Of a DNA stretch of 64,000 nucleotides, positions 9,030 to 17,504 are shown in pieces (positions within the stretch are counted from its first letter, which is position 1; every line of letters begins with the position of its first letter). A program made the translations under genes and the position numbers. This stretch comes from Betaproteobacteria bacterium (GTDB lineage: Bacteria > Pseudomonadota > Gammaproteobacteria > Burkholderiales > SG8-39), in NCBI GenBank assembly GCA_022340285.1, contig JAJDOG010000010.1:1-64000 (forward strand), given 5' to 3'. The notes below the pieces were generated by a model. It had not been told where the DNA came from and searched no databases. It saw only the letters and a list, made by a program, of their open reading frames with translations.

Positions 9030-9650
9030 ATGAGCGGCGTCGTCGTGCTCATTTCCGGCCGCGGCAGCAATCTGCGCGCCATCGTCGATGGGGGGGTGCC
9101 GGTCGCCGCGGTGATCAGCAATCGTGCGGACGCCCTGGGTCTCGCATTCGCGCGCGGCCGCGAGATCAAGACCGCGGTCGTCGAGCATCGCGATTACGCG
9201 AGCCGGGAGGCGTTCGATGCGGCGCTCGCCAAAGCAATCGACCGCCACGCGCCACGGCTCGTGGCGCTTGCGGGCTTCATGCGCATCCTCACCGCTTCGT
9301 TCGTAGAACGGTACCGGGGACGCATGATGAACATCCATCCGTCTCTGCTCCCGGCGTTTCCTGGACTTCATACGCACGCTGCCGCGCTCGCGGCGGGCGT
9401 AAAGATCCACGGCGCGACGGTGCATTTCGTCACCCAGGAGCTCGATCACGGGCCGATCATCATCCAGGCGGCCGTGCCGGTGCTGCCTGGCGACGACGCG
9501 GACCGCCTCGCCGCGCGCGTGCTCGAGCAGGAGCACGTGATCTATCCGATGGCGATTCGCTGGTTTCTGGACGGACGGCTCTCGCTATCCGGCGGCAGGG
9601 TAGACGTCGCAGGCGATGGCGCGCGGCAGTTCCAGCTGGTGGACCGGTGA
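9030..9650 (+). CDS. purN: phosphoribosylglycinamide formyltransferase, PurN
   Basis: 206 residues from the ATG at 9030. Catalyses transfer of formyl from 10-formyl-THF to glycinamide ribonucleotide, step three of purine synthesis. Seen: SGRGSNLRAI phosphate-binding loop at the N terminus, MNIHPSLLP carrying the catalytic Asn and His, and VTQELDHGPII carrying the catalytic Asp. Length is normal. It is followed by rsmB, whose likely start is 28 bases downstream; a longer rsmB frame would overlap it. Confidence 0.96.
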   Translation: MSGVVVLISGRGSNLRAIVDGGVPVAAVISNRADALGLAFARGREIKTAVVEHRDYASREAFDAALAKAIDRHAPRLVALAGFMRILTASFVERYRGRMMNIHPSLLPAFPGLHTHAAALAAGVKIHGATVHFVTQELDHGPIIIQAAVPVLPGDDADRLAARVLEQEHVIYPMAIRWFLDGRLSLSGGRVDVAGDGARQFQLVDR

Positions 9651-9678
9651 GTCGCACCGCTGCGGCGATGATCCGCGC

Positions 9679-10968
9679 ATGCGCCTGACCCCGGGTTTGC
9701 TCGGCGAGCTGGTGGCTGCCGTCGACATGGTCGGGAAGCTGGAACGACCGGCGGACAAGCAGCTTTCGGCATTTTTTCGACTGCGGCCGAAGCTCGGACA
9801 GGGCGACCGTGGGCTCATCGCGGAGACGGTGTACGCCGGGCTGCGGAGGCGTCGACTCCTCGAGCACCTCGGTGCGACGCGCAGCACGCGGGATCTCGCG
9901 CTTGCAACACTTGCACGCCTGCGGGGCTTCAGCCTGCGCGAGCTCGAGGGGGTCGCGAATGCGGCGGAGGTGCGCTGGCTTGCCGGACTCAAGGAGGCCG
10001 CGCGCCAGGAAGTTCCCTTCGCGGTGGCCTGCGATCTGCCGGACTGGCTGATCGATCGGCTGCGGTCGTTCCTCTCCGACGCCGAGCTGCTCGCGCTGGC
10101 GCAAGCGATGCAGCAACCGGCCGCGCTCGACCTGCGCGTGAACATCCTGAAGACCGATCGCGACGCCGTCTTGCCTGAACTCGCGGCAGCCGGGATCGAC
10201 GCCACGCCGACCCCCTACTCCCCGATCGGAATCCGGGTGAGGGGCAGACCCGCGATCAATCGTCACCCGCTGTTCCTCGGCGGATCCATCGAGGTGCAGG
10301 ATGAGGCAAGCCAGCTCGTCTGCCAGCTTCTCGCACCCCGACGCGGCGAAATGGTCGCGGATTTCTGCGCCGGCGCGGGCGGCAAGTCGCTCACCCTCGG
10401 TGCGGCGATGCGCTCTACCGGCCGCGTCTACGCGTTCGACGTAAGCGCCAGACGGCTGGCGGAGCTCAAGCCGCGTCTCGCGCGCTCCGGGTTGTCCAAC
10501 GTCCACCCGCAGGCGATTGCGTCCGAGCGAGATCCCAAGCTCAAGCGACTGGCCGGAAAGTTCGCCCGCGTCCTGGTCGATGCGCCATGCAGCGGGCTCG
10601 GCACGCTCCGGAGAAACCCGGATCTCAAGTGGCGCCAGACCGTTCGCGACGTCGAAGAGTTGACGCGGAAGCAGGCGTCGATACTTGCCGCGGCGGCGAA
10701 GCTGGTTCGACCCGGCGGCAGGCTCGTGTACGCGACGTGCAGCATCCTGCCGGAGGAAAACGACGCGATCGTGCGCGAGTTCCTGACTGCCCGCCCGGAG
10801 TTCCGTTTGCAGCCGGCTCGAATCGAGCTGGCCGCAAGTCGGATCGAGCTGCCGCAGAGCGGCGACCTGGACGATCCGCTGCTTCGCCTCTATCCACACG
10901 TGCACGGTACCGACGGGTTCTTCGCGGCGCTGTTGGAACGCTCCGCATTGCCGGAACGCGCCGAATGA
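9679..10968 (+). CDS. rsmB: 16S rRNA m5C967 methyltransferase, RsmB family
   Basis: 429 residues. Start placed at the ATG at 9679 (MRLTPGLLGELVAAVDM); an upstream in-frame codon at 9616 would add non-conserved residues overlapping purN. Seen: N-terminal NusB-like helical domain, SAM-binding segment VADFCAGAGGKSL near residue 230, the first catalytic Cys in DAPCSGLGTLRRNPD and the second in ATCSILPEEN. Known: methylates C967 (E. coli numbering) of 16S rRNA at C5. The related RsmF target cannot be fully excluded. The stop overlaps the next ATG (ATGA). Confidence 0.88.
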   Translation: MRLTPGLLGELVAAVDMVGKLERPADKQLSAFFRLRPKLGQGDRGLIAETVYAGLRRRRLLEHLGATRSTRDLALATLARLRGFSLRELEGVANAAEVRWLAGLKEAARQEVPFAVACDLPDWLIDRLRSFLSDAELLALAQAMQQPAALDLRVNILKTDRDAVLPELAAAGIDATPTPYSPIGIRVRGRPAINRHPLFLGGSIEVQDEASQLVCQLLAPRRGEMVADFCAGAGGKSLTLGAAMRSTGRVYAFDVSARRLAELKPRLARSGLSNVHPQAIASERDPKLKRLAGKFARVLVDAPCSGLGTLRRNPDLKWRQTVRDVEELTRKQASILAAAAKLVRPGGRLVYATCSILPEENDAIVREFLTARPEFRLQPARIELAASRIELPQSGDLDDPLLRLYPHVHGTDGFFAALLERSALPERAE

Positions 10969-11537
10969 CGCCCGGGATTCGCATCCTGATCGCGATGATC
11001 GGTTTTCTGATCGTCGGCAATCTATACGCCGCGTCCGAACCGCCCTCCGAATACCCCGCTGCGGGAACGGTGCAGGTCGCGTTTCCTCCCTGGGACGATG
11101 CCGAGGCGCTTGTTGTTGCAGCGGTTGCCGGCGCGCGCAGGCAGATCTTCGTCCAGGCGTTCTCATTGACCAGCGCGGCCGTTGCGCGCGCGCTGATTGC
11201 CGCAAAGCGGCGCGGCGTGGACGTCCGGATCACCGCCGACCGCGAGCAGACATTCGGCGGTGAGCACACCCGCATTCCAGAGCTTGCCGCCGCTGGAATA
11301 CCGATCTGGCTGGAGGTGCGTTACGCCGCTGCGCACAGCAAGGTGATGATCGTGGACCCTGGCACGCAGGAGCCCGTGCTGATCACCGGCAGCTACAACT
11401 GGACTTGGTCGGCACAGCACCGCAACGCGGAGAATCTGCTGATCGTGCGCGGGAACCCGGAACTGACGCGCGCATATCTCCAGAATTGGGAGCGTCGGCG
11501 GCGCGACGCGCTGCGATATGGCGGCGGCCCCCGGTGA
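10965..11537 (+). CDS. secreted phospholipase D-like nuclease (single HKD domain)
   Basis: 190 residues. Signal peptide at 1-22 (MTPGIRILIAMIGFLIVG, cleaved near YAA-SEP), then one PLD/Nuc domain with a complete HxKx4D motif, HSKVMIVD, followed by ITGSYNWTWSAQ, the usual Gly-Ser-x-Asn element. Known: small single-HKD proteins such as Nuc dimerise to make the active site and degrade DNA non-specifically. Predicted periplasmic or secreted. Overlaps rsmB by four bases (ATGA). Confidence 0.88.
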   Translation: MTPGIRILIAMIGFLIVGNLYAASEPPSEYPAAGTVQVAFPPWDDAEALVVAAVAGARRQIFVQAFSLTSAAVARALIAAKRRGVDVRITADREQTFGGEHTRIPELAAAGIPIWLEVRYAAAHSKVMIVDPGTQEPVLITGSYNWTWSAQHRNAENLLIVRGNPELTRAYLQNWERRRRDALRYGGGPR

Positions 11538-11557
11538 GCGGCGCCGCCGCGCCGCTC
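11536..11557 (+). terminator. GC-rich hairpin at the end of the rsmB-nuclease transcript
   Basis: Nine-base arms (GAGCGGCGC and its complement) around a CGCC loop, overlapping the stop codon of the nuclease gene. There is no T-run behind it, so termination efficiency is uncertain. It may mainly protect the 3' end of the mRNA. Confidence 0.4.
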
Positions 11558-11565
11558 ATCGTCTG

Positions 11566-11578
11566 GAGAATCATTATC
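11566..11578. promoter_or_regulatory. candidate Fur box upstream of the desaturase gene
   Basis: GAGAATCATTATC matches the 6-1-6 Fur consensus (GATAAT-N-ATTATC) at all but one position; aligned to the 19-bp form the match is 13 of 19. It lies about 110 bases before the desaturase ATG and 45 bases upstream of the proposed -35. The desaturase needs a di-iron centre, so iron control is plausible. Inference only. Confidence 0.35.
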
Positions 11579-11609
11579 GATTCAATGGGTTGTACGTATA
11601 CGATCGACT

Positions 11610-11650
11610 GTGACCATTTGGGTTGCGGTGACCAATATTTCCCGTAGAAT
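11610..11650 (+). promoter_or_regulatory. candidate desaturase promoter with GTGACCA direct repeats
   Basis: TTGCGG at 11623-11628 and TAGAAT at 11645-11650 are 16 bases apart and could be -35 and -10, giving a leader near 30 bases. Two GTGACCA copies (11610-11616 and 11628-11634) are 18 bases apart and overlap the -35 region, the position expected of a repressor or activator binding as two half-sites. Confidence 0.35.
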
Positions 11651-11686
11651 CGGCCCGACTCAACTGACAAGAAGTACAACCTCTTA

Positions 11687-12853
11687 ATGGCCTTCTCCGG
11701 TCTGTTTGACCTCTCCTGGTGGGAGGTAGCAATCGTCGCGTTCGTGCTGACGCACATCACCATCGCATCGGTGACGATTTTCCTGCACCGGTGCCAGGCG
11801 CATCGTGCGCTAGACCTGCACCCCGTGGTCTCGCATTTCTTCCGCCTCTGGCTGTGGCTAACGACCGGCATGAACACCAAGGAGTGGGCGGCGATTCACC
11901 GCAAGCACCACGCCAAGTGCGAAACGGTCGACGATCCGCATAGTCCGCAGATCTACGGCATCAACCGAGTGCTCTGGGGCGGGGTGTTTCTCTACGTCAA
12001 GGAATCCCACAACGCCGAGACGCTGGAGCGGTACGGCCACGGGACGCCCGACGACTGGATCGAGCGAAATCTCTACGCAAGGTTCACGGTGATGGGGCTG
12101 GTCCTGATGGGGCTCGTCAACATTGCGCTCTTCGGCATCGTGCCGGGGCTGGCGATCCTCGCGGTGCAGATCGTGTGGATCCCGTTCTGGGCCGCCGGCG
12201 TCATCAACGGCATCGGCCACTACTTCGGCTACCGGAGCTGGGCCACGCCGGATGCCAGCACCAACATCATTCCGTTCGGGATCTTGATCGGCGGTGAGGA
12301 GCTCCACAACAATCACCACGCCTATGCATCGTCGGCCAAGCTATCGAACAAATGGTACGAGTTCGATATCGGCTGGATGTACATTTGGATTCTCGAGGCG
12401 CTGGGGCTTGCCAAGGTGAAGAAGCTGCCCCCGACGCCGCGCTTTGCACCGGCCAAGCCGGCGATCGACCTGGAGACGCTCCAGGCGGTCATCGCGAACC
12501 GCTACGATGTGCTCGCCAAGTACGCGAAGTCGTTGAAGGCGACGTATGCCGAAGAGCTGAAGCGGCTCGCTCCGCACGATGCTCAGGTGCTGCGCCGTCT
12601 CAAGCGCTGGTTGACGCACGATGAGAGCAAGCTCGAGGAAGTCCAGCGAACCCGGATCGAGGACGGCCTCGCCCGGAGCAACGCGCTCTCCACCGTGTAC
12701 ACCATGCGGCGCGACCTGCTGGCCCTCTGGGAGCGGTCGCACGCCTCGCGTGACCAGCTCGTCAGGCAGCTCCAGGACTGGTGTCAGCGCGCGGAGGCCA
12801 CCGGCATCCGTCCGCTGGTCGAGTTTTCGCGCGGGTTGCGCTGCTACGCCTGA
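11687..12853 (+). CDS. acyl-lipid/acyl-CoA delta-9-type fatty acid desaturase
   Basis: 388 residues, an integral membrane di-iron desaturase. Seen: three histidine boxes, HRCQAH (near residue 37), HRKHH (near 66) and HNNHH (near 208), with hydrophobic spans before and between them. Known: introduces a double bond in membrane fatty acids using O2 and electrons from ferredoxin or a reductase. The long, charged C-terminal part (from about residue 255) has the coiled-coil-like character seen in proteobacterial DesA-like members. Single-gene unit with its own promoter and a strong terminator. Confidence 0.93.
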   Translation: MAFSGLFDLSWWEVAIVAFVLTHITIASVTIFLHRCQAHRALDLHPVVSHFFRLWLWLTTGMNTKEWAAIHRKHHAKCETVDDPHSPQIYGINRVLWGGVFLYVKESHNAETLERYGHGTPDDWIERNLYARFTVMGLVLMGLVNIALFGIVPGLAILAVQIVWIPFWAAGVINGIGHYFGYRSWATPDASTNIIPFGILIGGEELHNNHHAYASSAKLSNKWYEFDIGWMYIWILEALGLAKVKKLPPTPRFAPAKPAIDLETLQAVIANRYDVLAKYAKSLKATYAEELKRLAPHDAQVLRRLKRWLTHDESKLEEVQRTRIEDGLARSNALSTVYTMRRDLLALWERSHASRDQLVRQLQDWCQRAEATGIRPLVEFSRGLRCYA

Positions 12854-12886
12854 TCTGGCGGCCTCGCTCCGCAGCAGGAGCAACGC

Positions 12887-12912
12887 AAAAGCCCGCCGAG
12901 AGGCGGGCTTTT
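12887..12912. terminator. bidirectional rho-independent terminator
   Basis: AAAAGCCCGCC, a four-base loop, then GGCGGGCTTTT. A-run before and T-run after make it able to serve both the desaturase (plus) and rpmG (minus) transcripts, which converge here. Confidence 0.9.
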
Positions 12913-12954
12913 CGTTTGTGGCCGTTCCTGCCTGGCCAATGCGCGTGAGCGCGA

Positions 12955-13110
12955 CTACTTGAGCTTCGTTTCCTTGTAGATGACGTGCTTGCGCGCCTTG
13001 GGATCGAATTTCTTGATTTCGATCTTATCCGGCGTCGTGCGCTTGTTCTTGGTCGTCGTGTAGAAGTGGCCGGTCCCGGCCGTGGATTCGAGCTTGATCT
13101 TGTCGCGCAT
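12955..13110 (-). CDS. rpmG: 50S ribosomal protein L33
   Basis: 51 residues read directly from the minus strand: [20 protein letters not shown], then [20 protein letters not shown] and [10 protein letters not shown]. This is a typical L33 of the Cys-free (zinc-independent) type. It lies 46 bases after rpmB, in the usual rpmB-rpmG operon. Confidence 0.95.
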   Translation of the reverse strand: MRDKIKLESTAGTGHFYTTTKNKRTTPDKIEIKKFDPKARKHVIYKETKLK

Positions 13111-13156
13111 GGAATGGTCTCCTAGAAGCTGGCTTCCTGGAATTCGGATCTCGGGG

Positions 13157-13390
13157 TCAGATCTTGCCCTGCTCGCGCAGCTCGGCGAGCACGACGTCGA
13201 TGCCCTTCTTGTCGATCAGCCGCAGGCCGGCGTTCGAGACGCGCAGGCTGACCCAGCGCTTCTGCGATTCCACCCAGAATCGGCGATATTGAAGATTGGG
13301 CAGGAAGCGCCGCTTCGTCCTGTTGTTGGCGTGGGAAACGTGGTTTCCCACCATCGGCTTCTTGCCCGTGATCTGGCACACTCGCGCCAT
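13157..13390 (-). CDS. rpmB: 50S ribosomal protein L28
   Basis: 77 residues, full length for L28. Seen: [20 protein letters not shown] at the N terminus, then the basic [17 protein letters not shown]. Part of the large ribosomal subunit. First gene of rpmB-rpmG, with a consensus promoter just upstream. Confidence 0.97.
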   Translation of the reverse strand: MARVCQITGKKPMVGNHVSHANNRTKRRFLPNLQYRRFWVESQKRWVSLRVSNAGLRLIDKKGIDVVLAELREQGKI

Positions 13391-13419
13391 GACAACTTCT
13401 CCGGTTCGGCAAATCGCGC

Positions 13420-13449
13420 ATTATAGGCGACAACGCCGCGGCGCTTCAA
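13420..13449 (-). promoter_or_regulatory. sigma70 promoter of rpmB-rpmG
   Basis: On the minus strand TTGAAG (13444-13449) and a perfect TATAAT (13420-13425) are 18 bases apart, about 30 bases upstream of the rpmB ATG. It lies between radC and rpmB, which run in the same direction, so the ribosomal genes need not depend on radC. Confidence 0.65.
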
Positions 13450-13462
13450 GCCTTTGTCGGAA

Positions 13463-14137
13463 TTAGATTAATCCCCGCTCGGCGAACGAAGTGACCGCGC
13501 CACGCCCGATCACGAAATGGTCCAGGACCCGCACGTCGACGAGCGCCAAGGCCCGCTTGAGCGTTTCCGTGAGCGTCTGGTCCGCCTGACTCGGCTCGGC
13601 GATTCCTGATGGATGATTGTGGGCGAAGATGACGGAGGCCGCATTGTGGCGCATGGCGCACTTCACGATTTCGCGCGGGTAGACGCTGGTTTGCGTGAGC
13701 GTTCCCTGAAAGAGCTCCTCCTGGGCGATCACGCGGTGCTGGGCATCGAGGAGCACCGCCACGAATGCCTCGCGCGCGCGGTTTTCGAGCGTCAGCCTGA
13801 GGTAGTCCCGCACTGCTCCCGGCGAGGCGAGGGCGTCGCCGGTCGCGCTCGTTTCGCGGAGGGCGCGCCTTGCAAGCTCGAATGCCGCTTGAAGCTGCGC
13901 GTACTTTGCGGTTCCGATCCCCGGGACGGCATTGAACGCCGCAACGTCCGCTCCAAAGAGCGCAGAGAGCGAACCGAAGCGATCGATCAGGGTCCGCCCG
14001 AGATCGACCGCGCTCCGACCCCGGACCCCGGTCCGTAGAAAGATCGCGAGCAGCTCGGCATCCGAGAGCGCCTGGGGGCCGCCGGCAAGCAGCTTCTCGC
14101 GCGGGCGCTCGCGCGCCGGCCAACTGGCGATTCCCAT
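13463..14137 (-). CDS. radC: RadC family JAB1/MPN-domain protein
   Basis: 224 residues, normal length. N-terminal helix-hairpin-helix region ([18 protein letters not shown]) and a C-terminal JAMM metallo-domain with HNHPSG followed by the conserved Asp (SQADQTLTE), all metal ligands present. Despite the name its role in DNA repair is doubtful; family function is unresolved. Divergent from coaBC with 62 bases between starts, the usual placement next to coaBC and rpmB. Confidence 0.93.
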   Translation of the reverse strand: MGIASWPARERPREKLLAGGPQALSDAELLAIFLRTGVRGRSAVDLGRTLIDRFGSLSALFGADVAAFNAVPGIGTAKYAQLQAAFELARRALRETSATGDALASPGAVRDYLRLTLENRAREAFVAVLLDAQHRVIAQEELFQGTLTQTSVYPREIVKCAMRHNAASVIFAHNHPSGIAEPSQADQTLTETLKRALALVDVRVLDHFVIGRGAVTSFAERGLI

Positions 14138-14199
14138 GGCTGCTCTCCGAGTTCGCGTAGAATCAGCATTTTACGGCGCACGGCCGAAAGCCTGGCGAC

Positions 14200-15390
14200 A
14201 TGTCGGACCTGGCCAACAAGAGAATTCTGCTCGGCGTCACCGGCGGGATCGCCGCCTACAAGGCGGCTGAGCTGACGCGGCTGCTGGTGAAGGCAGGCGC
14301 GGACGTGCGTGCGGTGATGACGGAGAGCGCGTGCCGCTTCATCACGCCGACCACGCTTCAGGCCCTGTCCGGCAATCCTGCCTACACGGACATGTGGGAT
14401 CCCGGCGTGCCGAACAACATGGCGCACATCGAGCTGTCCCGCGACCGCGACCTGGTTCTGGTGGCACCGGCCACCGCGGACTTCCTGGCGAAAGTTGCTG
14501 CAGGCCTCGGCGACGATCTGCTCTCGACCCTGTGTCTGGCGCGCGAGTGTCCCCTTGCGGTGGCGCCCGCGATGAATCGGCAGATGTGGGAGCACCCCGC
14601 CACGCAACGTAACATCGCGACCTTGCGCGCCGATGGGGTCGCCATCCTTGGCCCCGAAGCGGGCGATCAGGCTTGCGGGGAAACGGGCATGGGGCGGATG
14701 GAAGAACCGACCGCGCTGGTAGCCGGCATCACGGCGCTCTTCGGGCCGCAACGCCTGGCGGGCAAACGCGTCCTCGTCACGGCAGGGCCGACATTCGAGC
14801 CGATCGACACGGTACGTGGCCTCACCAACCTGAGCTCCGGAAAGATGGGCTTCGCCGTCGCGCAGGCCGCGGCCGAGGCCGGGGCGGCGGTGACGCTGGT
14901 CGCAGGACCTGCATCCCTTCCCACTCCGCCCGGCGTGAAACGCGAGAACGTCACGACGGCCCGCGAGATGCATGATGCGGTGATGGCGCACGCCGCCGGG
15001 TCCGACATCTTCATCGCCGTAGCGGCCGTCGCGGACTATCGGGTAGCAGATCCGAAGGATTTCAAGCTGAAGAAAGACGCGGGCGCGCCGAAGCTCGCGC
15101 TCGTCGAGAATCCGGACATCCTCGCCTCGGTGGCTGGCCTCCCGAATCCGCCGTTCTGCGTGGGGTTCGCTGCGGAGACCGAGAACCTGCGCGAGCATGC
15201 TCAGACCAAGCGCAAGAAGCGGCGGGTTCCGCTGCTCGCCGCGAATCTCGCGCAGCACGCGTTCGGCGCCGACGACAACGCGCTCACCCTGTTCGACGAC
15301 TCCGGCGAGCATGAGCTCCCTCGCGCGCCCAAGATCGCATTGGCCCGTCAGCTCGTGGCGCACATCGCGCGCATGATCGACAGACATTGA
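14200..15390 (+). CDS. coaBC: bifunctional phosphopantothenoylcysteine decarboxylase / phosphopantothenate-cysteine ligase
   Basis: 396 residues, both halves intact. CoaC half: flavoprotein start [20 protein letters not shown], active-site His in [10 protein letters not shown], and [16 protein letters not shown]. CoaB half from about residue 190: [20 protein letters not shown] for nucleotide binding, and [20 protein letters not shown]. Makes 4'-phosphopantetheine from phosphopantothenate and cysteine on the way to coenzyme A. The TGA overlaps the dut ATG (TGATG), so the two are coupled. Confidence 0.97.
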   Translation: MSDLANKRILLGVTGGIAAYKAAELTRLLVKAGADVRAVMTESACRFITPTTLQALSGNPAYTDMWDPGVPNNMAHIELSRDRDLVLVAPATADFLAKVAAGLGDDLLSTLCLARECPLAVAPAMNRQMWEHPATQRNIATLRADGVAILGPEAGDQACGETGMGRMEEPTALVAGITALFGPQRLAGKRVLVTAGPTFEPIDTVRGLTNLSSGKMGFAVAQAAAEAGAAVTLVAGPASLPTPPGVKRENVTTAREMHDAVMAHAAGSDIFIAVAAVADYRVADPKDFKLKKDAGAPKLALVENPDILASVAGLPNPPFCVGFAAETENLREHAQTKRKKRRVPLLAANLAQHAFGADDNALTLFDDSGEHELPRAPKIALARQLVAHIARMIDRH

Positions 15391-15839
15391 TGCCGGTCAT
15401 CGACGTCAGGATCCTCGACGCGCGGCTGCACGAGATGCCGCCGAAATACGCAACGCATGGCGCTGCCGGAATCGACCTGCGTGCATGCATCGACGCGCCG
15501 CTCGTCGTTGCGCCCGGTAAGGCGGAGCTGATTCCCAGCGGCATCGCGATTCATCTCGAGGATCCCGGCCTTGCGGCCATGGTGCTGCCGCGATCCGGTC
15601 TGGGACACAAGCACGGGATCGTGCTCGGCAACCTGGTGGGATTGATCGACTCGGACTACCAGGGACAGGTGATGGTCTCGGTCTGGAATCGCTCGGCGCA
15701 GCCGTACACGCTACAGCCGATGGATCGCATCGCGCAGCTGGTCGTCGTGCCCGTCCTGCAAGTCGGGCTGAACATCGTGGAAGAGTTTGCCGCCAGCCAG
15801 CGCGGTGAAGGCGGGTTTGGCAGCACCGGGACGGGCTAG
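15390..15839 (+). CDS. dut: dUTP diphosphatase
   Basis: 149 residues from the ATG that overlaps the coaBC stop (a TTG one codon earlier is possible). All five trimeric dUTPase motifs are visible: [39 protein letters not shown] and GEGGFGSTG. Removes dUTP and supplies dUMP for thymidylate synthesis. Its stop shares a CTAG with the stop of the convergent fccB gene. Confidence 0.97.
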   Translation: MPVIDVRILDARLHEMPPKYATHGAAGIDLRACIDAPLVVAPGKAELIPSGIAIHLEDPGLAAMVLPRSGLGHKHGIVLGNLVGLIDSDYQGQVMVSVWNRSAQPYTLQPMDRIAQLVVVPVLQVGLNIVEEFAASQRGEGGFGSTGTG

Positions 15840-17122
15840 CCGAGCGCGTCGTTCCAGATATTCAGCGCCCACCCGTCTGCGAACTGCTTCTCGAGCGCGC
15901 TGCTCGACGGCGAAACGCCTCCCGCGCCGAAGACAGGGAGGAGTGTCTTCTTTGCTGCATCCCAGTGGTGGACGGAGGTGACGTGCATGGCCTCCGTTGC
16001 GCTCACGTAGCTGTAGCAGGTGTTGTTGATCATCGGCGTCTGGTTGACCGGTTTCCCGGTCGTCAGCGCGACGATCGCCGCTGCGGCCAGCTTGCCCTGC
16101 TGGTTGGCCATCGAGCCGGACTTGGGCATTCCCGGCGCGGACTGCGTCGCGTCGCCGATGACGTGCACGTTCGGCACCACCGTCGACTCCGCGGTCAGCC
16201 AGTTCACCTCGCACCACCGATTGTTCGCGGTCACGACTCCGGCGGCGTGCGCAATCGCACCGGCCGTCTGGGGTGGCACGACGTTCAGCACGTCGCCCTT
16301 GATCGAGTCGAACTCGGTCTTGACCGTCATCGTCCGCAGATCGACGTCCTTTGCCTCCTGGTTCGGCTGGTAATCGATGTACCCCTTGTAGAGCGTGTCC
16401 CAGGCCGCCTGGAACAGCTTGCCCTTGGACGTGATCTGGGGATTCGCATCGAGCACCACGACCTTGGAGCGCGGCTTGGCGCGCTTGAAGTAGTCGGCGA
16501 CCTGGCAGACGCGCTCGTACGGCCCGGGCGGGCACCGGTAGGGCGCTTTGGGGATCGAGAATACGAACACGCCCCCGTCCTGCATCGCCTCGAGCTGATT
16601 GCGTAGCGCGACGGTCTGCTCGCCGGCCTTCCACGCGTGTGGAACGCGGCGCTGCGCCTCCGGAGTGTTCAGGCCCGGGATCTGGTCGTACAGGAAATCG
16701 ATGCCCGGAGCGAGCACGACGCGGTCGTAGGTGAGATTGCCGTACTTGTTGGACTTGAACTTGACCACGCGCTTCGCCGTGTCGATTTCGGCGATCTCGC
16801 CCTGCACGACCGCGACGCCGTGGTTCTTCTGCAAGCGCTCGTAACCGAAGGTGTTCTGCGCGATGTTGCGCGAGCCGCCGAGAATCAGGTTCGAAAGGGG
16901 GCACGAGACAAACTTCGCTTCCCGCTCGATCATGAAGACCTGGATGGCTCCCTCGCTCCACATGCGGAGATACTTCGATACCGTTGCCCCGCCGAATCCA
17001 CCGCCGATGACGATGACGCGCCCGACGGGCTTCGGCGGTCCCATGACGCAACCCGCCAGCGTGGCGGCGGCGCCAGCGCCGACGAGCCTGATGAAGTCGC
17101 GACGGTCGAAGTCAGGTGACAT
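15836..17122 (-). CDS. fccB: flavocytochrome c sulfide dehydrogenase, flavoprotein subunit
   Basis: 428 residues. A twin-arginine signal ([19 protein letters not shown]) directs a folded protein to the periplasm; the Cys at its end could also be lipidated. Seen: FAD-binding [17 protein letters not shown]; Cys74 in FVSCPLSNL at the site where FAD is covalently attached in known [16 protein letters not shown] and NNTCYSYV, the two Cys expected to form the redox-active disulfide; and the C-terminal FCSD flavin-binding region. Oxidises sulfide and passes electrons to the FccA heme subunit, encoded just upstream. Confidence 0.92.
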   Translation of the reverse strand: MSPDFDRRDFIRLVGAGAAATLAGCVMGPPKPVGRVIVIGGGFGGATVSKYLRMWSEGAIQVFMIEREAKFVSCPLSNLILGGSRNIAQNTFGYERLQKNHGVAVVQGEIAEIDTAKRVVKFKSNKYGNLTYDRVVLAPGIDFLYDQIPGLNTPEAQRRVPHAWKAGEQTVALRNQLEAMQDGGVFVFSIPKAPYRCPPGPYERVCQVADYFKRAKPRSKVVVLDANPQITSKGKLFQAAWDTLYKGYIDYQPNQEAKDVDLRTMTVKTEFDSIKGDVLNVVPPQTAGAIAHAAGVVTANNRWCEVNWLTAESTVVPNVHVIGDATQSAPGMPKSGSMANQQGKLAAAAIVALTTGKPVNQTPMINNTCYSYVSATEAMHVTSVHHWDAAKKTLLPVFGAGGVSPSSSALEKQFADGWALNIWNDALG

Positions 17123-17134
17123 GCTCCGCCTCGC

Positions 17135-17449
17135 CTACTTGCCGGCTGGCTTCTGGTCGGAAAAGTACTCGGCGATCGCCTCGACCTGCGCGTCGGTGTA
17201 ACCCTTGACGATCTGGTTCATGATCGTCGCCGGCTTCTTGCCCTCGCGAAAGAGCCTGAGGGTCGCGACGATCTCTTTTGCCGGCCGGCCGGCGAGAGGT
17301 TCGGTGATTCCGGCGCTTCTGCCGTCGGTCCCGTGGCACATCGCGCAGCTCGCCGCCAGGTTTCGGCCCAGCAGGGGATCGGGTGCCTGAGCATGCGTGG
17401 TCAGCGGCAGCACCATGAGTGCCGCGGCAAGAGGCAAGCAGCATTTCAT
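17135..17449 (-). CDS. fccA: periplasmic c-type cytochrome, heme subunit of sulfide dehydrogenase
   Basis: 104 residues with a signal peptide (MKCCLPLAAALMVLPLTTHA) and one heme-binding site, CAMCHG, plus a later Met in KPATIMNQIVKGY as likely sixth ligand. Twelve bases before fccB in the same direction, so it is the expected electron-accepting subunit. Monoheme, unlike the diheme FccA of Allochromatium. Cytochrome names are hard to fix without the partner; the operon supports this one. Confidence 0.85.
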   Translation of the reverse strand: MKCCLPLAAALMVLPLTTHAQAPDPLLGRNLAASCAMCHGTDGRSAGITEPLAGRPAKEIVATLRLFREGKKPATIMNQIVKGYTDAQVEAIAEYFSDQKPAGK

Positions 17450-17504
17450 GAGGTAATCGATCGGGAGGTGCGCAGCATTCGCGCACCGGCAGCCGCGGCG
17501 CCCG

